A stretch of 64,000 nucleotides of DNA from Wocania arenilitoris (GTDB lineage Bacteria; Bacteroidota; Bacteroidia; Flavobacteriales; Flavobacteriaceae), in NCBI RefSeq assembly GCF_021728535.1, contig NZ_JAKKDU010000005.1:176607-240606 (forward strand), written 5' to 3'. Of the stretch, positions 1-9,699 are shown piece after piece. Every line of letters starts with the position of its first letter. Positions within the stretch are counted from its first letter, which is position 1. A program made the position numbers and the translations under genes. Below the pieces are notes generated by a model. It searched no databases. It worked only from the letters and a program-made list of their open reading frames with translations, and was not told the DNA's origin.

Positions 1-1
1 G

Positions 2-2395
2 GTAAGCAAAGGTAGTGTGGTATTTATAATACGTCAAAATGGAAAAGAGATTTTCAATAGTGGAATTATTAAACAGGGTGATCCGGCTAAAGCAATCCAT
101 CTAAAAATAGAGCGAGGCCTTTTAGAGTTGATTGTTGAAAATGCAGGTGATGATGCAAGTGGTGACCATGCGGTTTGGGTTGATGCTATGTTTGAATATT
201 TTGAAATTGCTCCAGAAGTAGTTCCTGAAGAATTTCAAGGAAACCCAATGAAACAACCGCAAGAGTTAAAAACCAAATTATCTAAATTAATTCAGAATTT
301 ACCAGAAATACAATTTCCGCTTAAAGTACCAGATTATGATTGGTTGATAAATAATAATAAAGTAAAAGCCAAGGTATATAAAACAAAGAGTGGAAAAGAC
401 ATTGTGCTTTCAAACGGTTTAATTGCAAGAGTTTTTAGAGTAACTCCTAATTTGGCAACTATAGATTATATGAACCAAATGACAGGAGAAAGTATGTTAA
501 GAAGTGTTTCTAATGAAGGTGTTTTAACTATAGATGGTAAAGACTATCAAATTGGCGGTTTAAGTAAACAACCAGAATACGGATATACTTTAATGAAATG
601 GGTAGATGCTCTATCTGCAGTTCAAAATTCTTTTATGGTTGAAAATTTTGAAGTTAAGGAAGTAACAGATAGGCTATTGTGGAAACGAGTGCGTTGGGCA
701 TCAAATACAAAAATGCCAACAGGAAAAGAATTGATATTCACGCTTTCAAAAGATGGGATTATTGTTAAAGTGCATTATGTATTATATGATGGTATTCCTA
801 CACTTAGTAAATGGATAGAAGTTATCAATACGTCAGAATTTATGATTCAGTTGAATACATTTAAACTAGAGCAACTCGCTATGGTTGAAGGGGAAAGTTT
901 GGTGGGTACACCAAAACATTGGGTAAAACCAAATATTCATATTGAAAGTGACTACGCGTTTGGAGCGATGCAACAAAAAACGTCTGATAAAACCACGTTT
1001 TGGGAAAAAGATAAACGTTATACTTCGCAAACTAACTATCCTTTAAACCTACCCTGTTTATTAGAAATAAAACCACCATTGGGCCCCGATATAGGTATTC
1101 CTGTAGGAGAATCATTAACAACTTTTAGAGTTTGGGAAACACCTTTAGACAGTAAAGATCAAGAACGTGTTGGTTTGTTCAAAAGAAAACTATATCGAAC
1201 GATTTCTCCCTGGACTACTGAAAATCCAATGTTTTTGCATTTAACATCAACAGATCCTGAAATTATTAAAAGGGCAGTAAATCAATGTGCAGAAACAGGT
1301 TATGAGATGATTATTCTAAGTTTTGGCAGCGGTTTGGATATGGAAAAAGAAGATGAGGCCTACTATAAAAAATTTAAAAAATTACGAGAATATGCCAACT
1401 CCAAAGGTATAGAATTAGGAGGCTATTCCTTATTGTCTAGTAGGTGGATTAGTGACGATGTAGATGTTATTAATCCAAAAACAGGAAAACGAGGCGGAAT
1501 GATATATGGGTCTTCACCATGTTTAAGTAGTGCATGGGGATATAACTATTTTAGAAAAATAAAAAAGTTTTTCACTAAAACAGGAATGCAGGTTTTTGAA
1601 AATGATGGCTCTTATCCAGGTAATGTTTGTGCTTCTATTAAACATGCTCATCATAACGGGCTAGAAGACTCACAATGGAAACAATATGCTCAAATACAAG
1701 GGTTGTATAAATGGATGCGATCTGAAGGTATTTATATGAATGTGCCCGATTTTTATATCAATTCAGGATCAAATAAAACCGGAATCGGATATAGAGAAGT
1801 TAATTGGTCATTACCAAGAAACAGACAACTGGTTCTAGGCAGAATGAATATTTATGATGGATTATGGGACAGGATTCCCAGCATGAACTGGACTTTTGTA
1901 CCCTTAACAGAATACCACGGCGGCGGAGCAGCAGCGACATTAGAACCTTTAAATGATCATTTGCTAGATTATGAAAATCAGATGATTCAAAATTATGGCT
2001 CTGGAGTTCAGGCTTGTTACAGAGGGCCACGATTGTTCGATACACCAAAAACAAAACAAGTAGTGATTAATGTAGTTCATTGGTATAAAAAATATCGAGA
2101 AATACTTAATAGTGACATTGTGCATTTAAAACGTCCATCTGGTAAAGATTGGGATGGGTTTTTACATGTAAACCCCAATCTAAAAGAAAAAGGATTGGCT
2201 CTATTTTTTAACCCAACAGATGCAGATATGGAACGAGAGATTAAATTACCACTTTATTATACAGGACTTACTAAAACGGCTTTAATAAGACAAAAAGAAG
2301 GTGAATCTAAAACGTATAAATTAACACGAGATTATAAGGTGAAAATTAATGTTGTGATACCGGCACATTCATACCAATGGATTGTAATTGAATAG
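2..2395 (+). CDS. Alpha-galactosidase-like glycoside hydrolase with NPCBM module (5' partial)
   Basis: The reading frame is open to the left edge, so the true start and any signal peptide lie outside the window. The first ~65 visible residues look like the second half of an NPCBM-type carbohydrate-binding module (GDHAVWVDAMFEY). After a linker, a beta-rich domain is followed by a TIM-barrel-like part with an acidic candidate nucleophile segment (QVFENDGSYPG) and WNWTF/EYHGG-like strands. The C-terminal ~90 residues form a beta-sandwich. This order fits clan GH-D (GH27/GH36-like) enzymes of Bacteroidota, which release terminal alpha-galactose or alpha-GalNAc. The exact GH family is not certain. 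It is first in a row of same-strand genes with a phosphodiesterase and fucose genes 33 bp downstream, so it probably trims the same glycan. Confidence 0.6.
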   Translation, partial: VSKGSVVFIIRQNGKEIFNSGIIKQGDPAKAIHLKIERGLLELIVENAGDDASGDHAVWVDAMFEYFEIAPEVVPEEFQGNPMKQPQELKTKLSKLIQNLPEIQFPLKVPDYDWLINNNKVKAKVYKTKSGKDIVLSNGLIARVFRVTPNLATIDYMNQMTGESMLRSVSNEGVLTIDGKDYQIGGLSKQPEYGYTLMKWVDALSAVQNSFMVENFEVKEVTDRLLWKRVRWASNTKMPTGKELIFTLSKDGIIVKVHYVLYDGIPTLSKWIEVINTSEFMIQLNTFKLEQLAMVEGESLVGTPKHWVKPNIHIESDYAFGAMQQKTSDKTTFWEKDKRYTSQTNYPLNLPCLLEIKPPLGPDIGIPVGESLTTFRVWETPLDSKDQERVGLFKRKLYRTISPWTTENPMFLHLTSTDPEIIKRAVNQCAETGYEMIILSFGSGLDMEKEDEAYYKKFKKLREYANSKGIELGGYSLLSSRWISDDVDVINPKTGKRGGMIYGSSPCLSSAWGYNYFRKIKKFFTKTGMQVFENDGSYPGNVCASIKHAHHNGLEDSQWKQYAQIQGLYKWMRSEGIYMNVPDFYINSGSNKTGIGYREVNWSLPRNRQLVLGRMNIYDGLWDRIPSMNWTFVPLTEYHGGGAAATLEPLNDHLLDYENQMIQNYGSGVQACYRGPRLFDTPKTKQVVINVVHWYKKYREILNSDIVHLKRPSGKDWDGFLHVNPNLKEKGLALFFNPTDADMEREIKLPLYYTGLTKTALIRQKEGESKTYKLTRDYKVKINVVIPAHSYQWIVIE

Positions 2396-2428
2396 TAAAT
2401 AAATAATTAAAAAAAACATAGAATAAGT

Positions 2429-3346
2429 ATGAAAACAGTTTTAAAAACTAGCTTGGTAATATTGTTGCTAGCAGTTATTTTCTTTTCCTGTAAGCCTAAA
2501 TTAGAGGAACACCCTAAACAGCTTGTAAAACACGTTGTTTTGATTGGTTCAGATGGTTTTGGAGCCTATGCTTTTAAAAAGGCTAAAGTACCTAGCTTAA
2601 GAAGGCTTATGGAAGAAGGATCCTACTCATTAAAAGCAAGATCAGTATTGCCATCATCTAGTGCTGTAAATTGGGCATCCATGATTATGGGCTCTGGGCC
2701 AGAGTTACATGGCTACACAGAATGGGGAAGTAAAACCCCCGAATTGCCTTCAAGAATTATTGGTGAAGGTAATATCTATCCAACTATTTTTAGTTTAATA
2801 GATAAGCAACAACCAGAAACTAAAAAAGGGGTATCTTATTCTTGGGGTGGTATAGGCTATCTTTTCGAAAAAAACATGGTGGACTTAGATTTTAACGGAA
2901 CATCTGATGAAGAAACTAAAAACAAGGCTTTAGAATTTATAATAAATGAAAAGCCTGCACTAACCTTTATTCATTTTAGCCAACCAGATAATACAGGACA
3001 TAAAATAGGGCACGATACTCCAGAATACTATCAAGCTGTTGAGAAAATAGATGGCTTAGTAGGAGATATTATAACAGCTTTAGAAAAGAATAACTTATTA
3101 AAGGATACTGTGATTATCTTTTCATCAGATCATGGAGGTATAGACAAAGGTCACGGTGGAAAAACATTATTAGAAGTAGAAATACCTTGGATAATTTATG
3201 GAAAAAACATACCTAAAAAAGGTGAGCTTAGTTCTAGTATTGTTACTTATGATACAGCAGCTACAATTGCATATCTTTTAGGTTTAGAAACTCCTGATTT
3301 TTGGAGAGGAAAATTTATAACTGAGGTTTTTAATGAAGACAAGTAA
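2429..3346 (+). CDS. Type I phosphodiesterase / nucleotide pyrophosphatase-family lipoprotein
   Basis: The N-terminus is a lipoprotein signal: a hydrophobic stretch ending FFSC, Cys at about residue 21. The body has the alkaline-phosphatase-superfamily metal and nucleophile motifs in order: IGSDGFG, then SSAVNWAS carrying the Ser/Thr nucleophile, DNTGHKIGHD, SSDHGG and KGHGG. At 305 residues it is a compact version of this family, which hydrolyses phosphodiester or phosphomonoester bonds at the cell surface. It lies 33 bp after the glycoside hydrolase and 27 bp before the fucose dehydrogenase, so it is probably cotranscribed and may remove a phosphate-linked group from the glycan. The substrate is not readable from the sequence. 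Confidence 0.75.
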   Translation: MKTVLKTSLVILLLAVIFFSCKPKLEEHPKQLVKHVVLIGSDGFGAYAFKKAKVPSLRRLMEEGSYSLKARSVLPSSSAVNWASMIMGSGPELHGYTEWGSKTPELPSRIIGEGNIYPTIFSLIDKQQPETKKGVSYSWGGIGYLFEKNMVDLDFNGTSDEETKNKALEFIINEKPALTFIHFSQPDNTGHKIGHDTPEYYQAVEKIDGLVGDIITALEKNNLLKDTVIIFSSDHGGIDKGHGGKTLLEVEIPWIIYGKNIPKKGELSSSIVTYDTAATIAYLLGLETPDFWRGKFITEVFNEDK

Positions 3347-3373
3347 CATTTTAATCAAAGAATTAATTTAAAA

Positions 3374-4153
3374 ATGGATTTAAACTTAAAAAACAAAGTC
3401 ATTATTGTAACTGGTGGATCAAAAGGAATTGGTCTAGGAATTACGGAAGCTCTAATTAATGAAGGTGCTATTCCTGTAATAGTTAGTAGAAATAAAGCCA
3501 GTGTTGAAGTATTAATTAATAATATACATGCAGAAGGAAAAGAAGCGCATTATGTTATTGCAGAATTAACCGATCCTTTGCAATGTAAAAATGCAGTTGA
3601 AGCTACTATCAATAAATATGGCCGTATAGATGGTGTAGTAAATAATGCTGGTGTAAACGATGGTGTAAGTCTAGAAAATGGAAATTATGAAGATTTTATA
3701 GAGTCTTTAAAACGCAATTTAGTACACTACTATCTTATTGTGCATCACGCTTTACCAGAACTTAAAAAAAGTAAAGGGAGCATTGTAAATATTGGCTCTA
3801 AAACATCTTTAACCGGACAAGGAGGAACATCTGGTTATGCGGCAGCTAATGGCGGGAGAAATGCTTTAACCAGAGAATGGGCGGTAGAATTGTTGCCTTA
3901 CAGCATTAGAGTTAACGCACTTATTGTTGCTGAATGTTATACGCCACTGTATGACAAATGGATTAAAACTTTTGATAATCCAGAGGAAAAGTTAGAAGGG
4001 ATTATCAAAAACATTCCCTTAGAAAATAGAATGACTACTGCTGAAGAAATAGCAAATACAGTAGTGTTTTTACTTTCAGATAAATCAAGTCATACTACAG
4101 GACAATTAATTTTTGTTGATGGCGGATATACCCATTTAGATAGAGCATTATAA
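3374..4153 (+). CDS. SDR-family oxidoreductase, probable L-fucose dehydrogenase
   Basis: A 259-residue short-chain dehydrogenase with an N-terminal cofactor motif (TGGSKGIG), the NNAG motif, catalytic Ser in NIGSK and Tyr in SGYAAANGG. The segment VAECYTPLYDKWI resembles the substrate-loop region of L-fucose dehydrogenases as I know them. The next genes are FucP and a mutarotase, which supports oxidation of L-fucose to its lactone in the non-phosphorylating pathway. An oddity is that the usual YxxxK has Asn in place of the catalytic Lys (tat gcg gca gct aat). The lactonase, dehydratase and later pathway enzymes are not in the window. A related aldose is the main alternative substrate. Confidence 0.75.
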   Translation: MDLNLKNKVIIVTGGSKGIGLGITEALINEGAIPVIVSRNKASVEVLINNIHAEGKEAHYVIAELTDPLQCKNAVEATINKYGRIDGVVNNAGVNDGVSLENGNYEDFIESLKRNLVHYYLIVHHALPELKKSKGSIVNIGSKTSLTGQGGTSGYAAANGGRNALTREWAVELLPYSIRVNALIVAECYTPLYDKWIKTFDNPEEKLEGIIKNIPLENRMTTAEEIANTVVFLLSDKSSHTTGQLIFVDGGYTHLDRAL

Positions 4154-4223
4154 GTTTTTTAGCGAAAAAAATATAAAAGATTAAAATAGTTCAGTAATTT
4201 TCACCCTATAAACTAAATTGATT

Positions 4224-5552
4224 ATGAGTAATTCAAAACCAGTTGTTGTATCAAAAAAGATACTTATTCCCTTTATTTTAGTAACCTCATTATTTGCACT
4301 TTGGGGATTTGCAAATGCCGTAACAGACCCGATGGTACAGGCCTTTCAAAAAGTTTTAGAACTTTCAAATGCTCAGGCATCTTGGGTACAAATGGCATTT
4401 TATGGAGGTTACTTTACTATGGCGTTGCCAGCAGCTATGTTTATGCGAAAATATTCATATAAAGTTGGTATTTTAATTGGGCTCGCTTTATACGCTACTG
4501 GTGCTTTGTTGTTTTTTCCAGCTGCACAGACAGAAAGTTTTATATTTTTCTGTTTAGGGTTGTATGTTTTAACGTTTGGGTTAGCCTTTTTAGAAACAGC
4601 AGCAAATCCATACATATTAGCAATGGGAGCTAAAGAAACAGCTACTCAACGTCTAAATTTAGCACAAGCCTTTAATCCAGTTGGTTTAATTGTTGGTGTA
4701 TTTGTTGCGCAACAATTTGTATTGAGAAACTTACAATCTGATGATATTAAAGATTTTAGTGTTTTAGATGAAGCGTCTAAAGTGGCTATAAAAACAGCTG
4801 ATTTAATGGTGATTCGTAACCCTTATGTAATTCTTGGGTTAGTTTTGATTGGAATTTTTATTATGTTTTTAATAAGCAAAATGCCACAGTCTAAAGATGA
4901 AGGAGGGATGCCTAGTATAGGAGATACTTTTAGAACGTTAGGAAAGAACAAAAAATATGTATTAGGAGTTGTTGCGCAAATTTTATATGTAGGTGCGCAG
5001 ATTATGTGCTGGACGTATATATATCATTACGCTAGAGCCATTGGAGTTGATAGTGTAACAGCAGGTAATTATCAAATTGCAGTTTTTATAATATTCTTTG
5101 TGGGTAGAGCTATTGGAACTTATATGCTTCGTTTTATGAGTTCTGGTAAATTATTAATGTATTTTGCTGTTTTTGCTGCATTATGTACACTAGGTGCAAT
5201 ATGTGTTCAAGGGATAGTTGGTTTATATTGCTTAGTTGCCATATCTTTCTTTATGTCTTTAATGTTCCCAACTATATATGGGATTGCTTTAGGCGATTTA
5301 ACCGAAGAACAATCAAAAGTAGGTTCTGCTGGACTAATAATGGCGATTGTTGGTGGTGCGGGGATGCCTTTATTACAAGGAATGATTATAGATGTTGGAG
5401 GAAATGGCGTTGCAGATACTAAAATTATGGGAGTAACCGAGGTTAATTTTTCATTCATACTACCATTAATATGTTTCATTTACATCGCTTGGTACGGATT
5501 AAGAGTATTTAAAAGACACGAAGCAACCGATGATGTTTTACATAATGCCTAA
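4224..5552 (+). CDS. fucP: L-fucose:H+ symporter, MFS (FucP family)
   Basis: An inner-membrane MFS protein of about 442 residues with twelve likely membrane segments. The FucP signature is clear: WGFANAVTDPMVQAF in the first segment, and GLAFLETAANPYI in a later one, which carries the acidic residue used for proton coupling. I start at the ATG at 4224 rather than an upstream TTG at 4218, because the resulting N-terminus (MSNSKP) fits the family. It stands between the fucose dehydrogenase and the mutarotase, with the latter beginning 5 bp downstream, so the three form a fucose uptake and oxidation unit. Confidence 0.88.
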   Translation: MSNSKPVVVSKKILIPFILVTSLFALWGFANAVTDPMVQAFQKVLELSNAQASWVQMAFYGGYFTMALPAAMFMRKYSYKVGILIGLALYATGALLFFPAAQTESFIFFCLGLYVLTFGLAFLETAANPYILAMGAKETATQRLNLAQAFNPVGLIVGVFVAQQFVLRNLQSDDIKDFSVLDEASKVAIKTADLMVIRNPYVILGLVLIGIFIMFLISKMPQSKDEGGMPSIGDTFRTLGKNKKYVLGVVAQILYVGAQIMCWTYIYHYARAIGVDSVTAGNYQIAVFIIFFVGRAIGTYMLRFMSSGKLLMYFAVFAALCTLGAICVQGIVGLYCLVAISFFMSLMFPTIYGIALGDLTEEQSKVGSAGLIMAIVGGAGMPLLQGMIIDVGGNGVADTKIMGVTEVNFSFILPLICFIYIAWYGLRVFKRHEATDDVLHNA

Positions 5553-5557
5553 TTAAA

Positions 5558-5896
5558 ATGAATAATCTAAAACGTCATTGTTTTGCTTTAGATTTAATTG
5601 ATGATGCTCAATTAATAGCAGAATATAAAAAATATCACGAAAAAATATGGCCTGAAATAACAGCAAGTATTGTTGATTCTGGCATTGAAGTTTTACAGAT
5701 CTACTGTATAGCAAATCGGTTGTTTATGATTATGGAAGTAAACGATTCGTTTTCATTTGAAAAGAAATCTAAAATGGATAACAACAACCCAAAAGTACAA
5801 GAATGGGAAACTTTAATGTGGAACTACCAAAAGGCTTTACCAACAGCAAAAGTGGGCGAAAAATGGCTTTTAATGGAAAAAATATATCAATTATAA
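5558..5896 (+). CDS. L-rhamnose/L-fucose mutarotase family protein (DUF718)
   Basis: A 112-residue cytoplasmic protein matching the RhaM/DUF718 mutarotase family: RHCFALDLIDD at the N-terminus, a His in KKYHEKIWPEI, and a C-terminal W-x-x-M-E segment. The family interconverts alpha and beta anomers of 6-deoxy sugars. It starts 5 bp after fucP and lies two genes after the dehydrogenase, so L-fucose is the likely substrate here even though the family name is rhamnose mutarotase. No rhamnose genes are nearby. Confidence 0.82.
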   Translation: MNNLKRHCFALDLIDDAQLIAEYKKYHEKIWPEITASIVDSGIEVLQIYCIANRLFMIMEVNDSFSFEKKSKMDNNNPKVQEWETLMWNYQKALPTAKVGEKWLLMEKIYQL

Positions 5897-5918
5897 ATAA
5901 CATTTTAAATTAAATACA

Positions 5919-7613
5919 ATGAGGATTTTAATGATTGCAATTATTTGTTTATTAAGTTTTTCTTGCACTAATAAGTACAAGAATTTAGCAAATACAGCAG
6001 AAGATTATCAGGTTATACCAAAGCCACAAAAATTAGATATGTTAACAGGTAAGTTTTTAGTAGATGGAAACACTAAAATTGTTGGTAGCGAAGTTTTAAA
6101 AAATGAAGGTGAATTTTTAGCGGGTATGCTTAGCGCAGCTACTGGTAATTCTATTAATTTTTATTCTGAAGGTTCAGGGAATATAACCCTAAAATTAGAT
6201 GATGCCATTAAAAATGAAGAAGGATATAGTTTAAATGTAACTTTTGATAAAATTGAAATATCTGGAAAAACAACAAAGGGCGTGTTTTATGGTATTCAAA
6301 CATTACGGCAATTAATGCCTGCAAGTATCGAATCTGCAAATGGAGATATAAAAGAACTAACTATTCCAGCAGTTTCAATCGCTGATAATCCAAGATTTAA
6401 ATACAGAGGTATGCATTTAGATGTTGCGCGCCATTTCTTTCCTGTAGATTTTGTAAAGAAGTATATAGACTTAATTGCAATGCATAAAATGAATACATTT
6501 CATTGGCATTTAACCGAAGATCAAGGTTGGAGAATTGAAATAAAAAAATATCCTAAATTAACCGAAGTAGGGGCGTGGAGAAACGGAACCATAGTTGGTC
6601 ATCATCCAGGAACCGATAACGATCAAAAAAAATATGGTGGCTTTTACACCCAAGAAGATATTAAAGACATTGTGGCTTATGCTACAAAAAAACACGTAAC
6701 AGTAATCCCAGAAATAGAATTACCAGGGCATAGTAGTTCTGCTATTGCAGCATATCCTTATTTAAGTTGTTTTCCAGAAGAACCAACAAAGGTTTCACAT
6801 GATATGGGATCTATAAAAGGAAAAGAAATTCAAGCGACAGGTACCCCAAAAATAGTGCAAGAAACTTGGGGTGTTTTTGATGATGTTTATTGTGCAGGTA
6901 AAGACGAAACTTTTACTTTCTTACAAGATGTTTTAGATGAGGTTATACTTTTGTTTCCATCAGAATATATTCATATTGGTGGTGATGAATGCCCAAAGGA
7001 AAACTGGAAAAGGTGTCCAAGTTGTCAAGCAAGAATTAAAGCTGAAGGATTACATGACGAACATGAGTTACAAAGCTATTTCATTACAAGAATTGAAAAA
7101 TATTTAAATACAAAAGGAAAGCAAATTATTGGTTGGGATGAAATTTTAGAAGGTGGTTTAGCACCAAATGCAACCGTAATGTCTTGGAGAGGCACCAAGG
7201 GAGGTATTGAGGCTGCAAAACAAAAGCACGATGTCATAATGTCACCAAATCATTCGTGTTATTTTGATCATTATCAAGTAAAAACTAAAGATGAAAAAGC
7301 TAAAGAACCTTTGTCAATAGGTGGCAATACTACAGTAGCAGATGTATATACTTATGAGCCAATGCCTAGTGAATTAAATAAGGAAGAACAAAAGTATGTT
7401 TTAGGTGCTCAAGCTAATGTTTGGACAGAATATATGAAAACTACCGATTATGTTGAGTATATGATTTTACCAAGAATGACTGCACTTTCAGAAGTTGTTT
7501 GGTCATCAAAAAACAATAGAGATTGGGAAGATTTTAGCACCCGATTAAACACGTTTAAAGATAGATTAGATGCTTTAGAATTAAATTATGCAAAGCATAC
7601 TTTTGGCAAGTAA
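5919..7613 (+). CDS. GH20 beta-N-acetylhexosaminidase lipoprotein (first copy)
   Basis: A 564-residue surface or periplasmic exo-hexosaminidase. A short signal ends in the lipobox LLSFSC (Cys ~16). An N-terminal GH20b-type domain (~35-155) precedes the catalytic barrel, which opens with FKYRGMHLDVARHFF. The catalytic Asp-Glu pair is in HIGGDECP at residues 356-357, with FHWHLTEDQGW upstream and NVWTEYM downstream. It uses the 2-acetamido group of GlcNAc/GalNAc in substrate-assisted cleavage. It starts 22 bp after the mutarotase gene and probably ends the fucose transcript. Confidence 0.92.
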   Translation: MRILMIAIICLLSFSCTNKYKNLANTAEDYQVIPKPQKLDMLTGKFLVDGNTKIVGSEVLKNEGEFLAGMLSAATGNSINFYSEGSGNITLKLDDAIKNEEGYSLNVTFDKIEISGKTTKGVFYGIQTLRQLMPASIESANGDIKELTIPAVSIADNPRFKYRGMHLDVARHFFPVDFVKKYIDLIAMHKMNTFHWHLTEDQGWRIEIKKYPKLTEVGAWRNGTIVGHHPGTDNDQKKYGGFYTQEDIKDIVAYATKKHVTVIPEIELPGHSSSAIAAYPYLSCFPEEPTKVSHDMGSIKGKEIQATGTPKIVQETWGVFDDVYCAGKDETFTFLQDVLDEVILLFPSEYIHIGGDECPKENWKRCPSCQARIKAEGLHDEHELQSYFITRIEKYLNTKGKQIIGWDEILEGGLAPNATVMSWRGTKGGIEAAKQKHDVIMSPNHSCYFDHYQVKTKDEKAKEPLSIGGNTTVADVYTYEPMPSELNKEEQKYVLGAQANVWTEYMKTTDYVEYMILPRMTALSEVVWSSKNNRDWEDFSTRLNTFKDRLDALELNYAKHTFGK

Positions 7614-7728
7614 TTAATACTAATCTCTTTTTATTAGAACATTATAATTAGAGTGAAAACATCTAAATTTCGAACATTGTTTTTGCAAATCAATGCAAAA
7701 TCCACACCTCTTTAAAGAGCTACATTAA

Positions 7729-8601
7729 ATGAGATTACATTTATTAGATAGAAGTACGAAGCTAAATGATTTTTCATTTTCAATCAGAAATAATCGGTAT
7801 CCCAATTTTTTAAAGATTTGGCACTATCATCCAGAATTTGAACTCGTAACTATATTAAAAAGCTCTGGTACTCGATTTATTGGAGATAATATAGAACAAT
7901 TTAATGTTGGAGAAGTTGTTTTAATAGGGAAAAATTTGCCGCATATGTGGCTAAATGATAAAGAGTATTTTCAAGAAAACACCAAGTTAGAGGCACAAGC
8001 CATAGCAATTCATTTTAAAGAAAATTTTCTAGGCAAATCATTTTTTAATATCCCTGAAATGAGTGTGATTAAAAAAATGTTCGAAAATGCAAAGTATGGA
8101 GTAAAGTTTACAGGAGATTTAAGTTTAGCAATTAGATGGATAAAAAAAATAGAAACTCTAAAAGGTTTCGATAAAACTATTGCCTTATTAAAAATTCTAA
8201 ATCTATTAGCAAACCACAAAGATTACAAGTTGTTATCTAGTATGGGATTTGTTAATTCGTTTAAAAAAACAGGGCGAACTAACTTAGTTGAGGTTTACGA
8301 GTATATAATAAAAAACTTTAAAGAGCGCATAACTTTAAACGATGTTGCTAATATTGCTTGCATGAACCCTACAGCATTTAGCAGAGTTTTTAAACGTGTA
8401 AACCGAAAAACTTTCAGTGAATATTTAAATGAGGTTCGTGTAGGGTATGCCTGCAAATTATTAATGGAAGAAAAGTATAATATTTCAGAAATATGCTTTG
8501 AGTCTGGTTTTAACAATATTTCAAACTTTAATAGGCAGTTTAAAAAAACAACAGGATACTCTCCAACAAATTATATTAAAAGGCACTTAAGTTTAGATTA
8601 A
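7729..8601 (+). CDS. AraC-family transcriptional regulator
   Basis: A 290-residue regulator with an N-terminal cupin-like sensor domain (KIWHYHPEFELVTI, then GEVVLIGKNLPHMW) and a C-terminal double helix-turn-helix (about 195-288). The second helix pair reads SEICFESGFNNISNFNRQFK followed by GYSPTNYIK, typical of AraC. It follows the GH20 gene by 115 bp on the same strand and ends 3 bp from the end of the convergent LacI gene. It likely responds to a sugar released by this locus and acts as an activator, but the ligand is unknown. Confidence 0.88.
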   Translation: MRLHLLDRSTKLNDFSFSIRNNRYPNFLKIWHYHPEFELVTILKSSGTRFIGDNIEQFNVGEVVLIGKNLPHMWLNDKEYFQENTKLEAQAIAIHFKENFLGKSFFNIPEMSVIKKMFENAKYGVKFTGDLSLAIRWIKKIETLKGFDKTIALLKILNLLANHKDYKLLSSMGFVNSFKKTGRTNLVEVYEYIIKNFKERITLNDVANIACMNPTAFSRVFKRVNRKTFSEYLNEVRVGYACKLLMEEKYNISEICFESGFNNISNFNRQFKKTTGYSPTNYIKRHLSLD

Positions 8602-8604
8602 CTT

Positions 8605-9648
8605 TTAATTATTAGTATAGCCGTCAAAATTTTCAGAATTAACGATGTCTATTGGCAATAACTTTTGCTTTGGTATTTTTTTATCAAAAAGGAAATGTTC
8701 TGCCAGTTGAGTTATGCAAAGGTAAGATTGGTGCTTGGGGTTTTGATGAATTAAAAAATCTATAGCATTGCTTTTTAAGTATTTAATATTCTCGTCTAAT
8801 AAATCATATCCAATAATTTTAATATCTAAATCGGTAAAATTTTTAATGATTTTTGCTACGCTATAAACCTTTGATGTGGTTACAAAAACACCTGAAATAT
8901 TATTTGATTTATTTAATAAATTAGGTAACTCTTTATCTAAATCGGCCTGTTGAAAACTGTAAGTTTTCAAGGTGTAATTATTGTTTGATACTTGTTCTAA
9001 ATAGTTTTTAAATCCCTTTTCTTTTAATTGCATATGAATGGAATTATTAAAAACTTCATCCAAGTGAATAATTATAATCTCTTTATTTTTAGGCACAATC
9101 ATTTCCATAAGACTCGCTGCAATTCGTCCACTTTGTAATAAATCTTGTCCTACGTAATTAGTAATACCATTTAATTCTAATGGGTCGTTAATCGTGCTAA
9201 CAATAATATTGTTTGCATTATATTTTTTTATAACCTCTACAGATTCTTTATGAAAAACAGGTGTAATTAAAACGGCATCGGGTTGTTGCTTTAAAACATC
9301 TTTGTTAACCTCTAAGAAAGAATAAGTATCGGCATGATTAAAAAAATAAGAGTCAATTGTAATTCCAAAAGATTTATACTCATTAATAGCTTGATTAACG
9401 CCATCAATACATGGTTGCCAGTAAGGGTCAATTTCTGGATTGGGCTGAATAACGCAAATATGGTAGTTTTTGGTGTTTTTTAAGCTTCTAGCAATAAGGT
9501 TTGGCTGATAATCAATTTCCTCCAATAATTTGGTTACCTTATCCAATGCTTTTTTAGAAACCTTACCGCGCTTGTGTATAACCCTATCTACAGTGCCTTT
9601 AGAAACCCCTGCTAATTTAGCAATATCTTTTATGGTGTATTTTTTCAT
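8605..9648 (-). CDS. LacI-family transcriptional regulator
   Basis: The N-terminal HTH (TIKDIAKLAGVSKGTVDRVI) and the hinge-helix segment (NLIARSLKN) are typical of LacI. They are followed by a periplasmic-binding-protein-like sensor domain (about 60-340) for a sugar ligand. I start at the ATG at 9648; a TTG nine bases upstream is less likely. On this strand a good -7 motif (TATATTTG, 9655-9662) sits only a few bases before the ATG, implying a very short leader. A palindromic operator candidate lies at 9684-9699 between this gene and the divergent HexNAc kinase operon, so it probably controls that operon and itself. Confidence 0.88.
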   Translation of the reverse strand: MKKYTIKDIAKLAGVSKGTVDRVIHKRGKVSKKALDKVTKLLEEIDYQPNLIARSLKNTKNYHICVIQPNPEIDPYWQPCIDGVNQAINEYKSFGITIDSYFFNHADTYSFLEVNKDVLKQQPDAVLITPVFHKESVEVIKKYNANNIIVSTINDPLELNGITNYVGQDLLQSGRIAASLMEMIVPKNKEIIIIHLDEVFNNSIHMQLKEKGFKNYLEQVSNNNYTLKTYSFQQADLDKELPNLLNKSNNISGVFVTTSKVYSVAKIIKNFTDLDIKIIGYDLLDENIKYLKSNAIDFLIHQNPKHQSYLCITQLAEHFLFDKKIPKQKLLPIDIVNSENFDGYTNN

Positions 9649-9683
9649 ACAGAACAAATATATAAATATAGATTAAAACAATT

Positions 9684-9699
9684 ATGTGTTCGTACACAT
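9684..9699. promoter_or_regulatory. Candidate LacI-type operator
   Basis: The 16-bp near-palindrome ATGTGTTCGTACACAT has a central CG, as LacI-family operators do, and only one mismatched pair. It is in the divergent region between the LacI gene and the HexNAc salvage operon. It abuts the candidate -33 element of the LacI gene (CAA at 9679-9681). The operon's -7 motif TAAGTTTG is at 9738-9745. The assignment to this LacI protein is by position. Confidence 0.5.
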
